This document shows positions 55,150 through 63,608 of a stretch of DNA of 64,000 nucleotides, piece after piece. The stretch comes from Zunongwangia mangrovi. Lineage in GTDB: Bacteria; Bacteroidota; Bacteroidia; Flavobacteriales; Flavobacteriaceae. Each line of letters opens with the position of its first letter. Position 1 is the stretch's first letter. Where the stretch lies: NCBI RefSeq assembly GCF_900112105.1, contig NZ_FOKV01000006.1, positions 62,001 to 126,000 of the forward strand, given 5' to 3'. A program made the position numbers and the translations under genes. Below the pieces are notes generated by a model. That model was not told where the DNA came from. It did not search any database and worked only from the letters and a program-made list of their open reading frames with translations.

Positions 55150-56188
55150 ATCGTTTATCGTTTAAAAAAGTTTCGTCGGTTAGGGTATTTAAAAAAGCGA
55201 TCAAAGCTTCTTTTTCTGCTTCGCTTAAATCGATTCCCAACCTGTTATTTTGTTTTAAAATAGGATCTAAAGTTTCTGAATCCTGCACTCCATTTTGATA
55301 GAAATTAAGTACCGATTCTAAACTACCAAAACGGCCATCGTGCATATAAGGTGCTGTGATCGCTACGTTTCGTAAGCTTGGCACTTTAAATTTATAATTA
55401 TCGGCTACGCTACCGGTCACCTCTGCTCTTCCTATATCATCTATGCCAGGATAGATGGGTAAACCGCTATTTCTAAATGCATCATCGGTAAACAGATCGC
55501 TGGTATGGCAGGACGCGCATTTTTGCTGAAATAATTCGTAGCCATATTCTTCAATTTCAGTAAAATCGCCACCTTCTTCATCCCGAATATATTTATCATA
55601 TTTCGAATTTGAAGAAATCATCATCACCATAAACTGCGATAAGGCTTTAAAGAAATATTCGTTGTTTACTTCACCATCTTCAAAAGCTTCAGCAAATAAT
55701 TGTTGATACTCGGCATCTGCTCTTAATTTTGAAATCACATTCGAGACTGTTTCTCCCATTTCAACTTCATTGGTAATCGGAATTATAGGAAACAAATCCA
55801 GATGCGAAGTCGCCCCATCCCAGGCAAATTCTTTCTGAAAAGCCATATTCTGAATAGCAGGCGCATTTCTGGTTCCTTCCAGATCGTCGATACCGTGACT
55901 AAATTGATGCCCATGATGCGTAAACGCAAAACGCTGCTCGTGGCAAAATCCACAGGAAATAAATCCGTTTGAAGACAACTTACCATCATAAAACAGCTTT
56001 TTACCAAGCTCAAAACCCTTTTCAGTGGGTGCGTTTGCACTAAGATCGTACTGAATTGCCGGAAAATTTGACGGAATATTCACATCCAACTCGCGATTGA
56101 TCGAGATATATTCGGCTTCATCATCACTGCAAGAATTTAATCCAAAAACAAGCAATATCAGTACTACTGTATTTCTAAATCTACTCAT
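55136..56188 (-). CDS. MbnH/MauG-like di-haem c-type peroxidase, lipoprotein
   Basis: A 350-residue lipoprotein (lipobox GLNSC, Cys20) of the cytochrome c peroxidase/MauG family. Two haem-binding CxxCH motifs are present: CGFCH at 79-83 and CASCH at 224-228, each followed by the usual segments (GTRNAPAIQNMAF, FKVPSLRNVAITAPYMHDG). In methanotrophs the related MbnH modifies a tryptophan of MbnP; here an MbnP-like gene lies 13 bases upstream, which favours this role over simple peroxide scavenging. The start at 56188 gives a proper signal peptide; the frame is open further. Confidence 0.88.
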   Translation of the reverse strand: MSRFRNTVVLILLVFGLNSCSDDEAEYISINRELDVNIPSNFPAIQYDLSANAPTEKGFELGKKLFYDGKLSSNGFISCGFCHEQRFAFTHHGHQFSHGIDDLEGTRNAPAIQNMAFQKEFAWDGATSHLDLFPIIPITNEVEMGETVSNVISKLRADAEYQQLFAEAFEDGEVNNEYFFKALSQFMVMMISSNSKYDKYIRDEEGGDFTEIEEYGYELFQQKCASCHTSDLFTDDAFRNSGLPIYPGIDDIGRAEVTGSVADNYKFKVPSLRNVAITAPYMHDGRFGSLESVLNFYQNGVQDSETLDPILKQNNRLGIDLSEAEKEALIAFLNTLTDETFLNDKRFAEY

Positions 56189-56201
56189 CAATAAGTGCAG
56201 A

Positions 56202-57005
56202 TTAATGCTGAACATTTTCCCCATTATGCACATGATCTACCCGAAACATTCCGCTTACATTTTCAGAGATTTGCGGACTTTTAACTTCGTCGATCATTAC
56301 CACTGCCGCTTCAGAAAGTTCGATTTTATATTGTCCATCCAATATCTGGTTGGCATCTACGGCCATGTGTACCACCGGACTCAAATCTTCGCTTACCAAA
56401 GCATCGGTTGGTAGTTGCAATGTAACTTCACGATAATTGTCCAGGCTGCTTCCGTGGCTTCCCATGTGGATTTGGAAAATTGTAGGCTCGGTTATACTTT
56501 CTGAGGTAAAAGTTCCCTCGAAATTCAGGAATTTATAACCTGCCTGCCAGGACCACATCATTTCATTTTCTTCGGCAATCTGAAGAAAATCACCCTGACC
56601 TTCTGCGCCCTGCTGATATTTTTCCTGGTCTACACCTACTCCAAATCGAAGCGCTACATATTCGCCAGCCGGGATATTCTCTAAAAGAACTTCGGTAAGC
56701 TCATTTTCCTCACTTATTACAAAATAACTATCATCTTTTGGGTAGGTAAATTCGGTTCCTTCGGCATCGATAAGCACAAAATTACTCACGATATAATTGA
56801 AACGATCAATCGTTAAACTTTCCCCGTTAGAATTGGTGTAACTAGCGGCGCCAAGCAAAAGTGCATCGCCATCAACACCGGCATCAAATTCAATACGCAC
56901 ATTATTTTCGCCTCCTAAGTTGTTTACCGCATCGTCATCTGAAGAACAGGCGGTTAATGAAATAGCAAGAAGTATTAAAAGAGTTTTTATATAATTAAAA
57001 TTCAT
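56202..57005 (-). CDS. MbnP-family lipoprotein
   Basis: A 267-residue lipoprotein (lipobox LTACSS, Cys20) with the MbnP pattern: IEFDAGVDGDALLLG, SLTIDRFNYIVSNFVLIDA, FGVGVDQEKYQQGA, and MMWSWQAGYKFLNFEG with Trp151 and Trp153 in the region of the tryptophan that MbnH oxidises to kynurenine in the methanotroph protein. The C-terminal end is His-rich (RVDHVHNGENVQH). Known MbnP binds copper through the modified Trp. It lies directly upstream of the MbnH-like gene in the same operon. Confidence 0.85.
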   Translation of the reverse strand: MNFNYIKTLLILLAISLTACSSDDDAVNNLGGENNVRIEFDAGVDGDALLLGAASYTNSNGESLTIDRFNYIVSNFVLIDAEGTEFTYPKDDSYFVISEENELTEVLLENIPAGEYVALRFGVGVDQEKYQQGAEGQGDFLQIAEENEMMWSWQAGYKFLNFEGTFTSESITEPTIFQIHMGSHGSSLDNYREVTLQLPTDALVSEDLSPVVHMAVDANQILDGQYKIELSEAAVVMIDEVKSPQISENVSGMFRVDHVHNGENVQH

Positions 57006-57163
57006 TTTGTTTAAATTTTGAAGTGCTTTTTAAGCAATTTTAAATAGTATTTTACTGCTATGCCTGTTTCCAAAATCCATATTAAGGATTGGAAATTTTA
57101 GACATAGTTATGGCTGTCGGTCTTATTGCGTAAGCCGATTTTTGCCTTTTTTAAAATGAATTT

Positions 57164-57535
57164 TTAAACAATAGGAGGTTTTACCATTCTCTTATCAAAG
57201 AGAAAAGTATAAAGCGCCAGATAAGAAAACTGCTGCTTTTCACCTTTTTTAAAATTGACTGGGTTTTCATCGAAAATCACCTTATCAACTTCAAAATATA
57301 GCAAAGGCAGCTCGTATCTATTGGCTAAGATTCCGCGTTTTTCTTCGTGCTCTTCATCGGCCTGCCGGGCCAGCGACTGCATTAAGTAACATTTACCATT
57401 ACAGGCGAGATCTGGCCGATCTTTATTAATACACAATTCGGTTACTATATAATCGTAATTGAAAATATAGTCGAAAATGGGCATTATGGGTTTTAGCAGG
57501 ATAAAAAAGGCTACGAAAAAGCCTAAATATCGCAT
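57164..57535 (-). CDS. Small CX9CX3C membrane protein, paralogue 2
   Basis: A 123-residue protein with a hydrophobic N-terminus (about 4-20, FFVAFFILLKPIMPIFDYI) and the motif ELCINKDRPDLACNGKCYLM, in which three cysteines form CX9CX3C. It ends in KPPIV. It is clearly related to the 121-residue protein encoded at 58106 (same motif and the same PPI ending). No function is known to me. Three invariant cysteines next to the membrane and its place beside MbnP/MbnH-like genes suggest metal binding; this is inference. Confidence 0.72.
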   Translation of the reverse strand: MRYLGFFVAFFILLKPIMPIFDYIFNYDYIVTELCINKDRPDLACNGKCYLMQSLARQADEEHEEKRGILANRYELPLLYFEVDKVIFDENPVNFKKGEKQQFSYLALYTFLFDKRMVKPPIV

Positions 57536-57550
57536 TCGATATACTTATCC

Positions 57551-58003
57551 CTATTTATTAGTAAGTGCTCGTGCGTTTTCTATGCTAAAATCTACAGCTT
57601 GCTGCATTGCTTTTACATCGCCAAGTTCTTCCTGTAAAGCTTCGATTTGTTGCTGAAGTTCTTCGTTAGTCATTTTTTGAACTTTCGCTTTATTCTTCAC
57701 AAATTCGTCGCTAAAGCTATGCATCCAATCCATCATTAGCTTATCTGCTTCCTGTAGTTTTTGCTCGGCTTTAAGGTATTTCTCAGCTGTACTACTGGTA
57801 TCGGCAATCGCCTTTAATTCTTTAGAAATTTCTGGAATATCACCCATTTTAGGCATCACCTCGTCGTGAACGTCCAACACCTGGTGAAATAATTCTTCGT
57901 ATTGTTCTTTTTTAGCTGAAGTATCTTCAGCACAGGAAACAGCGATTAATGCAAGGCCTAATAGTAAAGCCGATCTATAGATTAGTTTTATTGAAATCTT
58001 CAT
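57551..58003 (-). CDS. Small helical Met/His-containing lipoprotein
   Basis: A 150-residue lipoprotein (LIAVSC, Cys24) predicted almost wholly helical. Residues 38-60 read FHQVLDVHDEVMPKMGDIPE and about 89-100 LMMDWMHSFSDEF, so two helices present His and Met residues. The C-terminal third is coiled coil (LQQQIEALQEELGDVKAM). Homologues are often annotated as viral A-type inclusion protein, which is uninformative. Position between the two CX9CX3C proteins and the His/Met spacing would suit a copper-binding helical bundle, but this is not shown. Confidence 0.65.
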   Translation of the reverse strand: MKISIKLIYRSALLLGLALIAVSCAEDTSAKKEQYEELFHQVLDVHDEVMPKMGDIPEISKELKAIADTSSTAEKYLKAEQKLQEADKLMMDWMHSFSDEFVKNKAKVQKMTNEELQQQIEALQEELGDVKAMQQAVDFSIENARALTNK

Positions 58004-58105
58004 CTTAAACTTTTAAGTTTTTAAAAATACGTATGATCACTACTCAAAAATGATTTTCTGAATAGTTTAAAAATTGATTCTTAAATTCTCGAATATCGAG
58101 AAAAC

Positions 58106-58471
58106 TTAAATGATTGGAGGATGAAAAAAGTCCTGAAGAGAATAATATTGATAAAACTGAGGTTTTGCAACGAAGTTATGTGCAATCGCTTCAGCATCGA
58201 AATTGGTATTTAAAACCAGTTGTTTTTCAGCATAAAATAAAGGGATCTCTATTTTTTTTGCTGAAGTTTCCTTTTTTTGCTGTGATTCTTTTTCTGAAGC
58301 TTCAGCTAAAGCCTGCATCAAGTAACACTTTCCATTACAGGCCAACTCAGGTCTGTCTTTATTTTCGCAAAGCTCTTTGCTGATGTAATCGTAATTCAGC
58401 ACATATTCCACTATCGGAAAAGCAGGCCGAATTATAATCAAAAATGCGAATATGGGAAACAAGAATTTCAC
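58106..58471 (-). CDS. Small CX9CX3C membrane protein, paralogue 1
   Basis: A 121-residue protein with an N-terminal hydrophobic segment (about 3-20), then YVLNYDYISKELCENK and DRPELACNGKCYLMQAL (CX9CX3C), a charged helix and a C-terminal FHPPII. It is the first gene of the operon 58471-54088 and a paralogue of the protein encoded at 57164. The Cys spacing and the tetrapeptide NGKC are shared exactly. A short hairpin TTCTCGA-ATA-TCGAGAA lies 8 bases beyond its stop. No family name known to me. Confidence 0.72.
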   Translation of the reverse strand: MKFLFPIFAFLIIIRPAFPIVEYVLNYDYISKELCENKDRPELACNGKCYLMQALAEASEKESQQKKETSAKKIEIPLFYAEKQLVLNTNFDAEAIAHNFVAKPQFYQYYSLQDFFHPPII

Positions 58472-58620
58472 GATGCAAAAATAGCCAAATCGCCAGCTAT
58501 ATTCAACAGAAACGATGATTTTATAGGATTCAATATTCGTTAAAATTTGGGGCTTTTTTTTTCTGGATACTAGAAGTTAGATGTGAGTTTTGAGATAAGA
58601 TAATTTGATGATGTGGTAAT

Positions 58621-59134
58621 GTTGAATGCTGAATGCTAAGAGCTAAAAAATGAATTTGATAATTTGAAAATGTGGTGATGTGATAAACGATTTTATGAAT
58701 ATCGAATTCCGAATTTGAAAATTATTGGAAGATTTGGAATTTGCGGAATCAAGAGGTAAGAGATAGGATAAAACTATTCGAATTTTAAATTTTGATCGCT
58801 AAAAGCTGAATGCTGAGAGCTAAAAAATGAATTTGATAATTTGAAAATGCGGTGATGTGATGAACGATTTTATGAATATCGAATTCCGAATTTGAAAATT
58901 ATTGAAAGATTTGGAATTTGCGGAATCAGGAGGCAAGAGATAGGATAAAACTATTCGAATTTTAAATTGTGATCGCTGAAAGCTGAGAGCTGATTGCTGA
59001 TTGCTGATTGCTGATTGCTGAAGGCTAAAAAATGAATTTGATAATTTGAGAATTTGTTGGTTTTGAATGAAGCTGATCGCTGAGAGCTGACAGCTGTCAA
59101 CCGTCAACTGTAAACTGTAAACTGTAAACTAAAC
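58621..59134. repeat. Mosaic of 7-bp repeat arrays and a 177-bp tandem duplication
   Basis: Heptads of type GCTGANN occur at 58621-58648, 58797-58825 and 58975-59030 (including GCTGATT four times at 58989-59016). They occur again at 59072-59134, where they drift to ACTGTAA three times (59107-59127). Between the arrays lies the 177-bp unit containing TGAATTTGATAATTTGA and GAATATCGAATTCCGAATTTG. Confidence 0.85.
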
Positions 59135-59135
59135 A

Positions 59136-59169
59136 AAAAAACCTCACAAGTTTGCACTGTGAGGTTTTT
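59136..59169 (-). terminator. Terminator of typA
   Basis: AAAAACCTCACA pairs with TGTGAGGTTTTT around a 9-base loop, 20 bases beyond the typA stop on the minus strand. Confidence 0.9.
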
Positions 59170-59189
59170 GTTTCGGTATAAAATATCAA

Positions 59190-60992
59190 TTAGATAATCT
59201 TATTTCTTTTTCTTTCGTTTTCAGTTAAGAAAATCTTTCTTAATCTTAAGTGATTTGGAGTTACTTCTACATACTCATCTTTCTGAATATATTCTAAAGC
59301 TTCTTCCAAAGAGAACTTAATTGCAGGAACAATTTTCGCTTTTTCATCTGCTCCTGAAGAACGTACGTTAGAAAGTTTTTTGGTTTTAGTGATGTTCACT
59401 ACCATATCATCCTGGCGTGAGTTCTCACCAATAACCTGACCTTCGTAAATATCTTCTCCCGGATCTACAAAGAATTTACCACGATCTTGAAGTTTATCGA
59501 TAGAATAAGGAATTGCGGTTCCTTTTTCCATAGATACTAAAGATCCATTTAAACGCTCTGGAATTCCTCCTTTTAACGGCTGATATTCTTTAAAACGGTG
59601 CGCCATAATAGCTTCACCGGCAGTTGCAGTTAATAACTGGTTACGTAAACCTATAATTCCACGAGACGGGATGATAAATTCACAAACCATACGATCACCA
59701 CGCGCTTCCATAGAAAGCATTTCTCCTTTACGAAGCGTAACCATTTCTACTGCTTTACCAGAAACATTTTCTGGAAGATCGATCGTTAGTTCTTCAACAG
59801 GCTCACATTTAACACCATCAATCTCTTTGATAATTACCTGTGGCTGCCCAATTTGTAATTCGTATCCTTCACGGCGCATGGTTTCAATAAGTACTGATAA
59901 GTGAAGTACCCCACGACCAAACACCATAAATTTATCTGCACTATCTGTTTCGTTAACACGTAATGCAAGGTTCTTTTCTAATTCTTTTGTAAGTCTTTCT
60001 TTAATATGTCTAGAGGTTACAAACTTACCGTCTTTACCAAAAAAAGGTGAATCGTTAATGGTAAATAACATACTCATTGTAGGCTCGTCGATAGCAATCG
60101 TTTTTAAAGCCTCTGGATTTTCAAAATCGGCAATAGTATCACCAATTTCAAAACCTTCTAATCCTACAACCGCACAAATATCTCCAGCTTCAACAGTTTC
60201 TACCTTACGTCTTCCAAGACCTTCAAAAGTATGAAGTTCTTTGATCTTGGTTTTCTTTATCGTTCCGTCTCTTTTTACCAAAGAAACATTCATTCCTTCT
60301 TTTAAGATTCCACGTTGTAAACGGCCAATGGCAATACGTCCTGTAAAAGAAGAGAAATCTAAAGAAGTAATAAGCATTTGTGGTGTTCCTTCTTTATCTA
60401 CTTTTGGAGAAGGAATATGCTCGATCACCATATCTAATAATGGCTCGATATTTTCTGTCTGGTTTTTCCAGTCTTCACTCATCCAGTTGTTCTTAGCAGA
60501 ACCATAAACTGTTGGGAAGTCTAACTGCCACTCTTCTGCTCCAAGCTCGAACATTAAATCGAATACTTTTTCGTGAACTTCTTCTGGAGTACAGTTTTCT
60601 TTATCTACTTTGTTTACAACCACACATGGTTTTAAACCAAGATCGATAGCTTTTTGAAGTACAAAACGAGTTTGTGGCATAGGCCCTTCAAACGCATCTA
60701 CTAAAAGTAAAACACCATCCGCCATATTTAACACACGCTCTACCTCTCCACCAAAATCGGCGTGACCAGGAGTATCGATAATGTTAATCTTTGTATCCTT
60801 ATATACTACAGATACATTTTTGGAAGTAATGGTAATACCACGCTCTCTCTCAAGATCGTTATTATCCAAAATAAGATCACCTGTATTCTCGTTTTCTCTA
60901 AATAAACGACAATGATACATGATCTTATCAACCAGGGTAGTTTTACCGTGGTCTACGTGCGCAATAATTGCAATATTTTTAATAGCTGCCAT
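59190..60992 (-). CDS. typA: Ribosome-associated GTPase TypA/BipA
   Basis: A 600-residue translational GTPase that helps 50S assembly, especially at low temperature. The G domain has [16 protein letters not shown] (G1), [11 protein letters not shown] (G2), [15 protein letters not shown] (G3) and VVNKVDKE (G4). Elongation-factor-like domains II, III and V and the unique C-terminal domain follow, up to the basic tail [10 protein letters not shown]. Length is normal. Transcribed alone with promoter and terminator. Confidence 0.97.
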   Translation of the reverse strand: MAAIKNIAIIAHVDHGKTTLVDKIMYHCRLFRENENTGDLILDNNDLERERGITITSKNVSVVYKDTKINIIDTPGHADFGGEVERVLNMADGVLLLVDAFEGPMPQTRFVLQKAIDLGLKPCVVVNKVDKENCTPEEVHEKVFDLMFELGAEEWQLDFPTVYGSAKNNWMSEDWKNQTENIEPLLDMVIEHIPSPKVDKEGTPQMLITSLDFSSFTGRIAIGRLQRGILKEGMNVSLVKRDGTIKKTKIKELHTFEGLGRRKVETVEAGDICAVVGLEGFEIGDTIADFENPEALKTIAIDEPTMSMLFTINDSPFFGKDGKFVTSRHIKERLTKELEKNLALRVNETDSADKFMVFGRGVLHLSVLIETMRREGYELQIGQPQVIIKEIDGVKCEPVEELTIDLPENVSGKAVEMVTLRKGEMLSMEARGDRMVCEFIIPSRGIIGLRNQLLTATAGEAIMAHRFKEYQPLKGGIPERLNGSLVSMEKGTAIPYSIDKLQDRGKFFVDPGEDIYEGQVIGENSRQDDMVVNITKTKKLSNVRSSGADEKAKIVPAIKFSLEEALEYIQKDEYVEVTPNHLRLRKIFLTENERKRNKII

Positions 60993-61014
60993 AAAAGCCT
61001 GTTTTTAAAGGGCG

Positions 61015-61022
61015 CAAATATA
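61015..61022 (-). promoter_or_regulatory. -7 promoter box of typA
   Basis: The minus strand reads TATATTTGCGC, an exact TAnnTTTG, 22 bases before the ATG. Confidence 0.55.
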
Positions 61023-61265
61023 CAGCTATTTTTCGCCAAATAAAGCTTTAAATAATATTATTAGAAAAAATAATCTAAAAGTAACAAATTGTAAAACAAA
61101 GACTTATATCTAAATTGAAGTTTTAAATTAGAATTACACGCATTTTACGCAACACAAAACATCAGTTATTTAAAATATTAATTTTTAAAGTAATAACTGC
61201 AAATGCTTTAAAAAAGAGCCAAAAATCAGCTATTCCTAGAACTAGGATCGCTTTGAAATATATTA

Positions 61266-62264
61266 TTACTTCAGTAAATATTTATACAATTTGGCATCTT
61301 CCGGCTCATCTGCAGCTTCGCTTAGCGTAAAATAATTACCATCTTTATCAAAGCATATCGCTTCACCCTGTGCTTCGACAATATAAGGTGCTTTTTTGGG
61401 ATCTCGCCTAAGCATTTCTAAAGTGCTCTCTCTATTTTCTCTTTCCCAATAAAAAATCTCTTCCCGGTTTTTGATCACCAGTCTTTTTCCATCTAAAGAA
61501 AAATTAGCTGCAGAAACCCGATCGAAAGAAAGCTCTCCAACTTTAATTAGCTTATTCTTTTTCTCCTTTTTTGCCGGGAAAGGCAGCACATAAACAATCG
61601 ACCTTGAATCTCTCTTGGTTACCAAAAAAAAGTCTTGAGTAAATGGATCTACAAAGATCGCTTCAGCATCGTGGTGCTTATCGGGATAATTTAATTTGAT
61701 CTCAGATAGACCTTTTGGTTTCCATTTTTCTTTTTTATCCCCTTTTTTAAAAACTGGTTCTTTAAAACGGTAAACCTTATAATTTTTACGATCTTCTTTA
61801 TTATCTCCCGTATCAGAAACATAAATATATGGTTCGCCAGATCTTGGATCGATAGTAACTTCGACATCTTCCCAATCTTTATTTTTAATTCCTTTGATCT
61901 CGTAAGTTGCTTCTAACTCGGCTGTCTGCGCATTGATCAAAAATAACTCATTGTCGTTACCAGAATCATTATGCGTCCAAAGCATTCCTGGATTCGCTAC
62001 AGAATATGCTAAACCCGAGGCTTCTTCTACATCTACTACCCCAATTACTTTTGGTTCCTTTTTATAAGCGGTTGCTTCTAAGACTTCGTCTTTATCGTAG
62101 GAGGTTTCAAAGGCTTCAGTTTTCTTCCAATCTGTAGTTTTAACTTCCGTAGAAATCTTTTTGACAATCCTACTTTCCTGTGCTCTTCCTGGCAAATTAT
62201 TCAGCATAAATAAGCTAAAGAAAAATATACAAAAACGTGGAATATGGCTTTTCGAGAAGATCAT
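61266..62264 (-). CDS. Secreted beta-propeller-like protein (SdiA-regulated-like)
   Basis: A 332-residue exported protein (signal peptide about 1-28, ending in GRAQ). Repeated motifs of about 45 residues suggest a beta-propeller: ASGLAYSVANPGMLWTHNDS, WEDVEVTIDPRSGEPYIYVSD, HHDAEAIFVDPFTQDFFLVT, and QGEAICFDKDGNYFTLSE (quoted in parts). The HNDSGNDNELFLI and DAEAIF segments resemble the SdiA-regulated/esterase-like propeller proteins. Ligand and role are unknown. Very Lys-rich; no neighbours in the same direction close enough for an operon. Confidence 0.65.
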   Translation of the reverse strand: MIFSKSHIPRFCIFFFSLFMLNNLPGRAQESRIVKKISTEVKTTDWKKTEAFETSYDKDEVLEATAYKKEPKVIGVVDVEEASGLAYSVANPGMLWTHNDSGNDNELFLINAQTAELEATYEIKGIKNKDWEDVEVTIDPRSGEPYIYVSDTGDNKEDRKNYKVYRFKEPVFKKGDKKEKWKPKGLSEIKLNYPDKHHDAEAIFVDPFTQDFFLVTKRDSRSIVYVLPFPAKKEKKNKLIKVGELSFDRVSAANFSLDGKRLVIKNREEIFYWERENRESTLEMLRRDPKKAPYIVEAQGEAICFDKDGNYFTLSEAADEPEDAKLYKYLLK

Positions 62265-62567
62265 TTTATATTGAAATTTGGGGTTTTCAGTATTAATTAA
62301 TTTAAATGCTTAAAAAAGAATCATATATCGTTGTTAACATTATTCGTATTAAGCAGATGAGCTTCAAATTAGGCATTAATTAGTCGATTTTCATCAAAAA
62401 TAGGCGGTTTCTATGGACATTCAGGTTAAATAATCGTCAAAAGGCTATTAATTAAGACCCAAAAAATTAATTCTGAAAACATCGAATATTACCCGGTAAT
62501 GACAATATTCTAAATATATGGCTGGCAAATTTGATTAAGTTATCTTTGCTGAATTAATTCTAGAAAA
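62265..62567. other. Non-coding stretch before kdsA
   Basis: About 300 bases between divergent genes. Apart from the kdsA promoter box I see no gene, RNA structure or repeat in it. Confidence 0.5.
62541..62548 (+). promoter_or_regulatory. -7 promoter box of kdsA
   Basis: TATCTTTG followed by CTG, 19 bases before the ATG. TATG at 62517-62520 lies 20 bases upstream, near the expected -33 position. Confidence 0.5.
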
Positions 62568-63386
62568 ATGAAATTAGAAAATATACCACAGATACATAAT
62601 GCCGATTCTCTTAACTTTTTTCTTCTTGCCGGGCCATGTGCCATCGAAGGTGAAGAAATGGCTTTAAGAATTGCTGAAAAAGTTGTTGAAATTACCGACA
62701 AACTGAAGATTCCTTATGTATTTAAAGGAAGTTTTAAAAAAGCGAATCGTTCTCGTATCGATAGTTTTACCGGGATTGGTGACGAAAAAGCACTAAAGAT
62801 TCTTAGAAAGGTTTCTGAAACTTTTAAAGTGCCAACCATCACCGATATTCACGAAATTAGCGATGCAAAATTAGCCGCAGAATACGTTGATATTCTACAA
62901 ATTCCGGCTTTTCTTGTGCGCCAGACCGATCTTGTTGTTGCCGCTGCTGAAACCGGAAAAACCGTAAATCTTAAAAAAGGACAGTTTATGAGTCCGGAGG
63001 CGATGAAACACGCGGTAACTAAGGTAACCGATTGTAATAATGAGCAGGTAATGGTGACCGATCGTGGTACTATGTTTGGCTACAAAGATATGATCGTAGA
63101 TTTTAGAGGTATCCCAACCATGCGCGAGTTTGCCCCTACGGTTTTAGATGTTACGCACAGCTTACAACAGCCTAACCAAACCAGCGGAGTAACCGGCGGG
63201 CGACCAGATATGATCGAAACCATTGCTAGAGCCGGAGTTGTAAACAATGTAGATGGATTATTTATCGAAACTCATTTTGATCCTGCTAATGCAAAAAGTG
63301 ATGGTGCCAATATGTTAGACCTAAAATATTTAGAACAATTAATGACTAATCTTGTTGCGGTAAGACAAACCATTAATGCTTTCTAA
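62568..63386 (+). CDS. kdsA: 3-deoxy-8-phosphooctulonate synthase (Kdo-8-P synthase)
   Basis: Condenses phosphoenolpyruvate with arabinose 5-phosphate to Kdo-8-phosphate for lipopolysaccharide core synthesis. The 272-residue barrel shows FLLAGPCAIEGEEMALRIAE, YVFKGSFKKANRSRIDSFTG, LQIPAFLVRQTDLVVAAAET and NLKKGQFMSPEAMKHAV (each given in short form), then DPANAKSDG near the end. These are the signature segments of the family. Length is normal. Own promoter and terminator. Confidence 0.97.
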   Translation: MKLENIPQIHNADSLNFFLLAGPCAIEGEEMALRIAEKVVEITDKLKIPYVFKGSFKKANRSRIDSFTGIGDEKALKILRKVSETFKVPTITDIHEISDAKLAAEYVDILQIPAFLVRQTDLVVAAAETGKTVNLKKGQFMSPEAMKHAVTKVTDCNNEQVMVTDRGTMFGYKDMIVDFRGIPTMREFAPTVLDVTHSLQQPNQTSGVTGGRPDMIETIARAGVVNNVDGLFIETHFDPANAKSDGANMLDLKYLEQLMTNLVAVRQTINAF

Positions 63387-63408
63387 TTAGAAATTTATTT
63401 TATTTCTA

Positions 63409-63451
63409 AAAAAGGCTCTGTAATCTAAAAACTGCGAACAGAGCCTTTTTA
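63409..63451 (+). terminator. Terminator of kdsA
   Basis: AAAAAGGCTCTGT pairs with ACAGAGCCTTTTT around a 17-base loop, 23 bases after the stop. Confidence 0.85.
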
Positions 63452-63608
63452 TTTTTGATAAAATCAGGGCGCATTTTTACGCTTTACTCATTTAAAAACG
63501 ATTATATTATTCAATATTCAGAATAAATGTTAAATCAACGCTTAAACATAAAACTTTAACTCTTTTTAACTATTTTCATACGCACCACATAAAAACATCA
63601 ATCATAAC

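Larger units (their letters stand above)
58472..59189. other. 718-base intergenic stretch rich in repeats
   Basis: It holds a 177-bp near-identical tandem duplication (58641-58817 and 58818-58994), a 32-base piece of a third copy near 59023, and arrays of degenerate 7-bp units. The typA terminator closes it. No gene is supported; open frames here are low-complexity products of the repeats. Confidence 0.75.

Noticed and set aside
58820-59107. 95-codon open frame on the minus strand
   Set aside because: It consists of translated heptad and 177-bp repeats (Ser/Gln/Asn-rich low complexity) and has no homologue-like features.
58621-59134. Repeat arrays considered as a CRISPR array
   Set aside because: Units are 7 bp without unique spacers and there are no cas genes; the 177-bp unit occurs only about twice.
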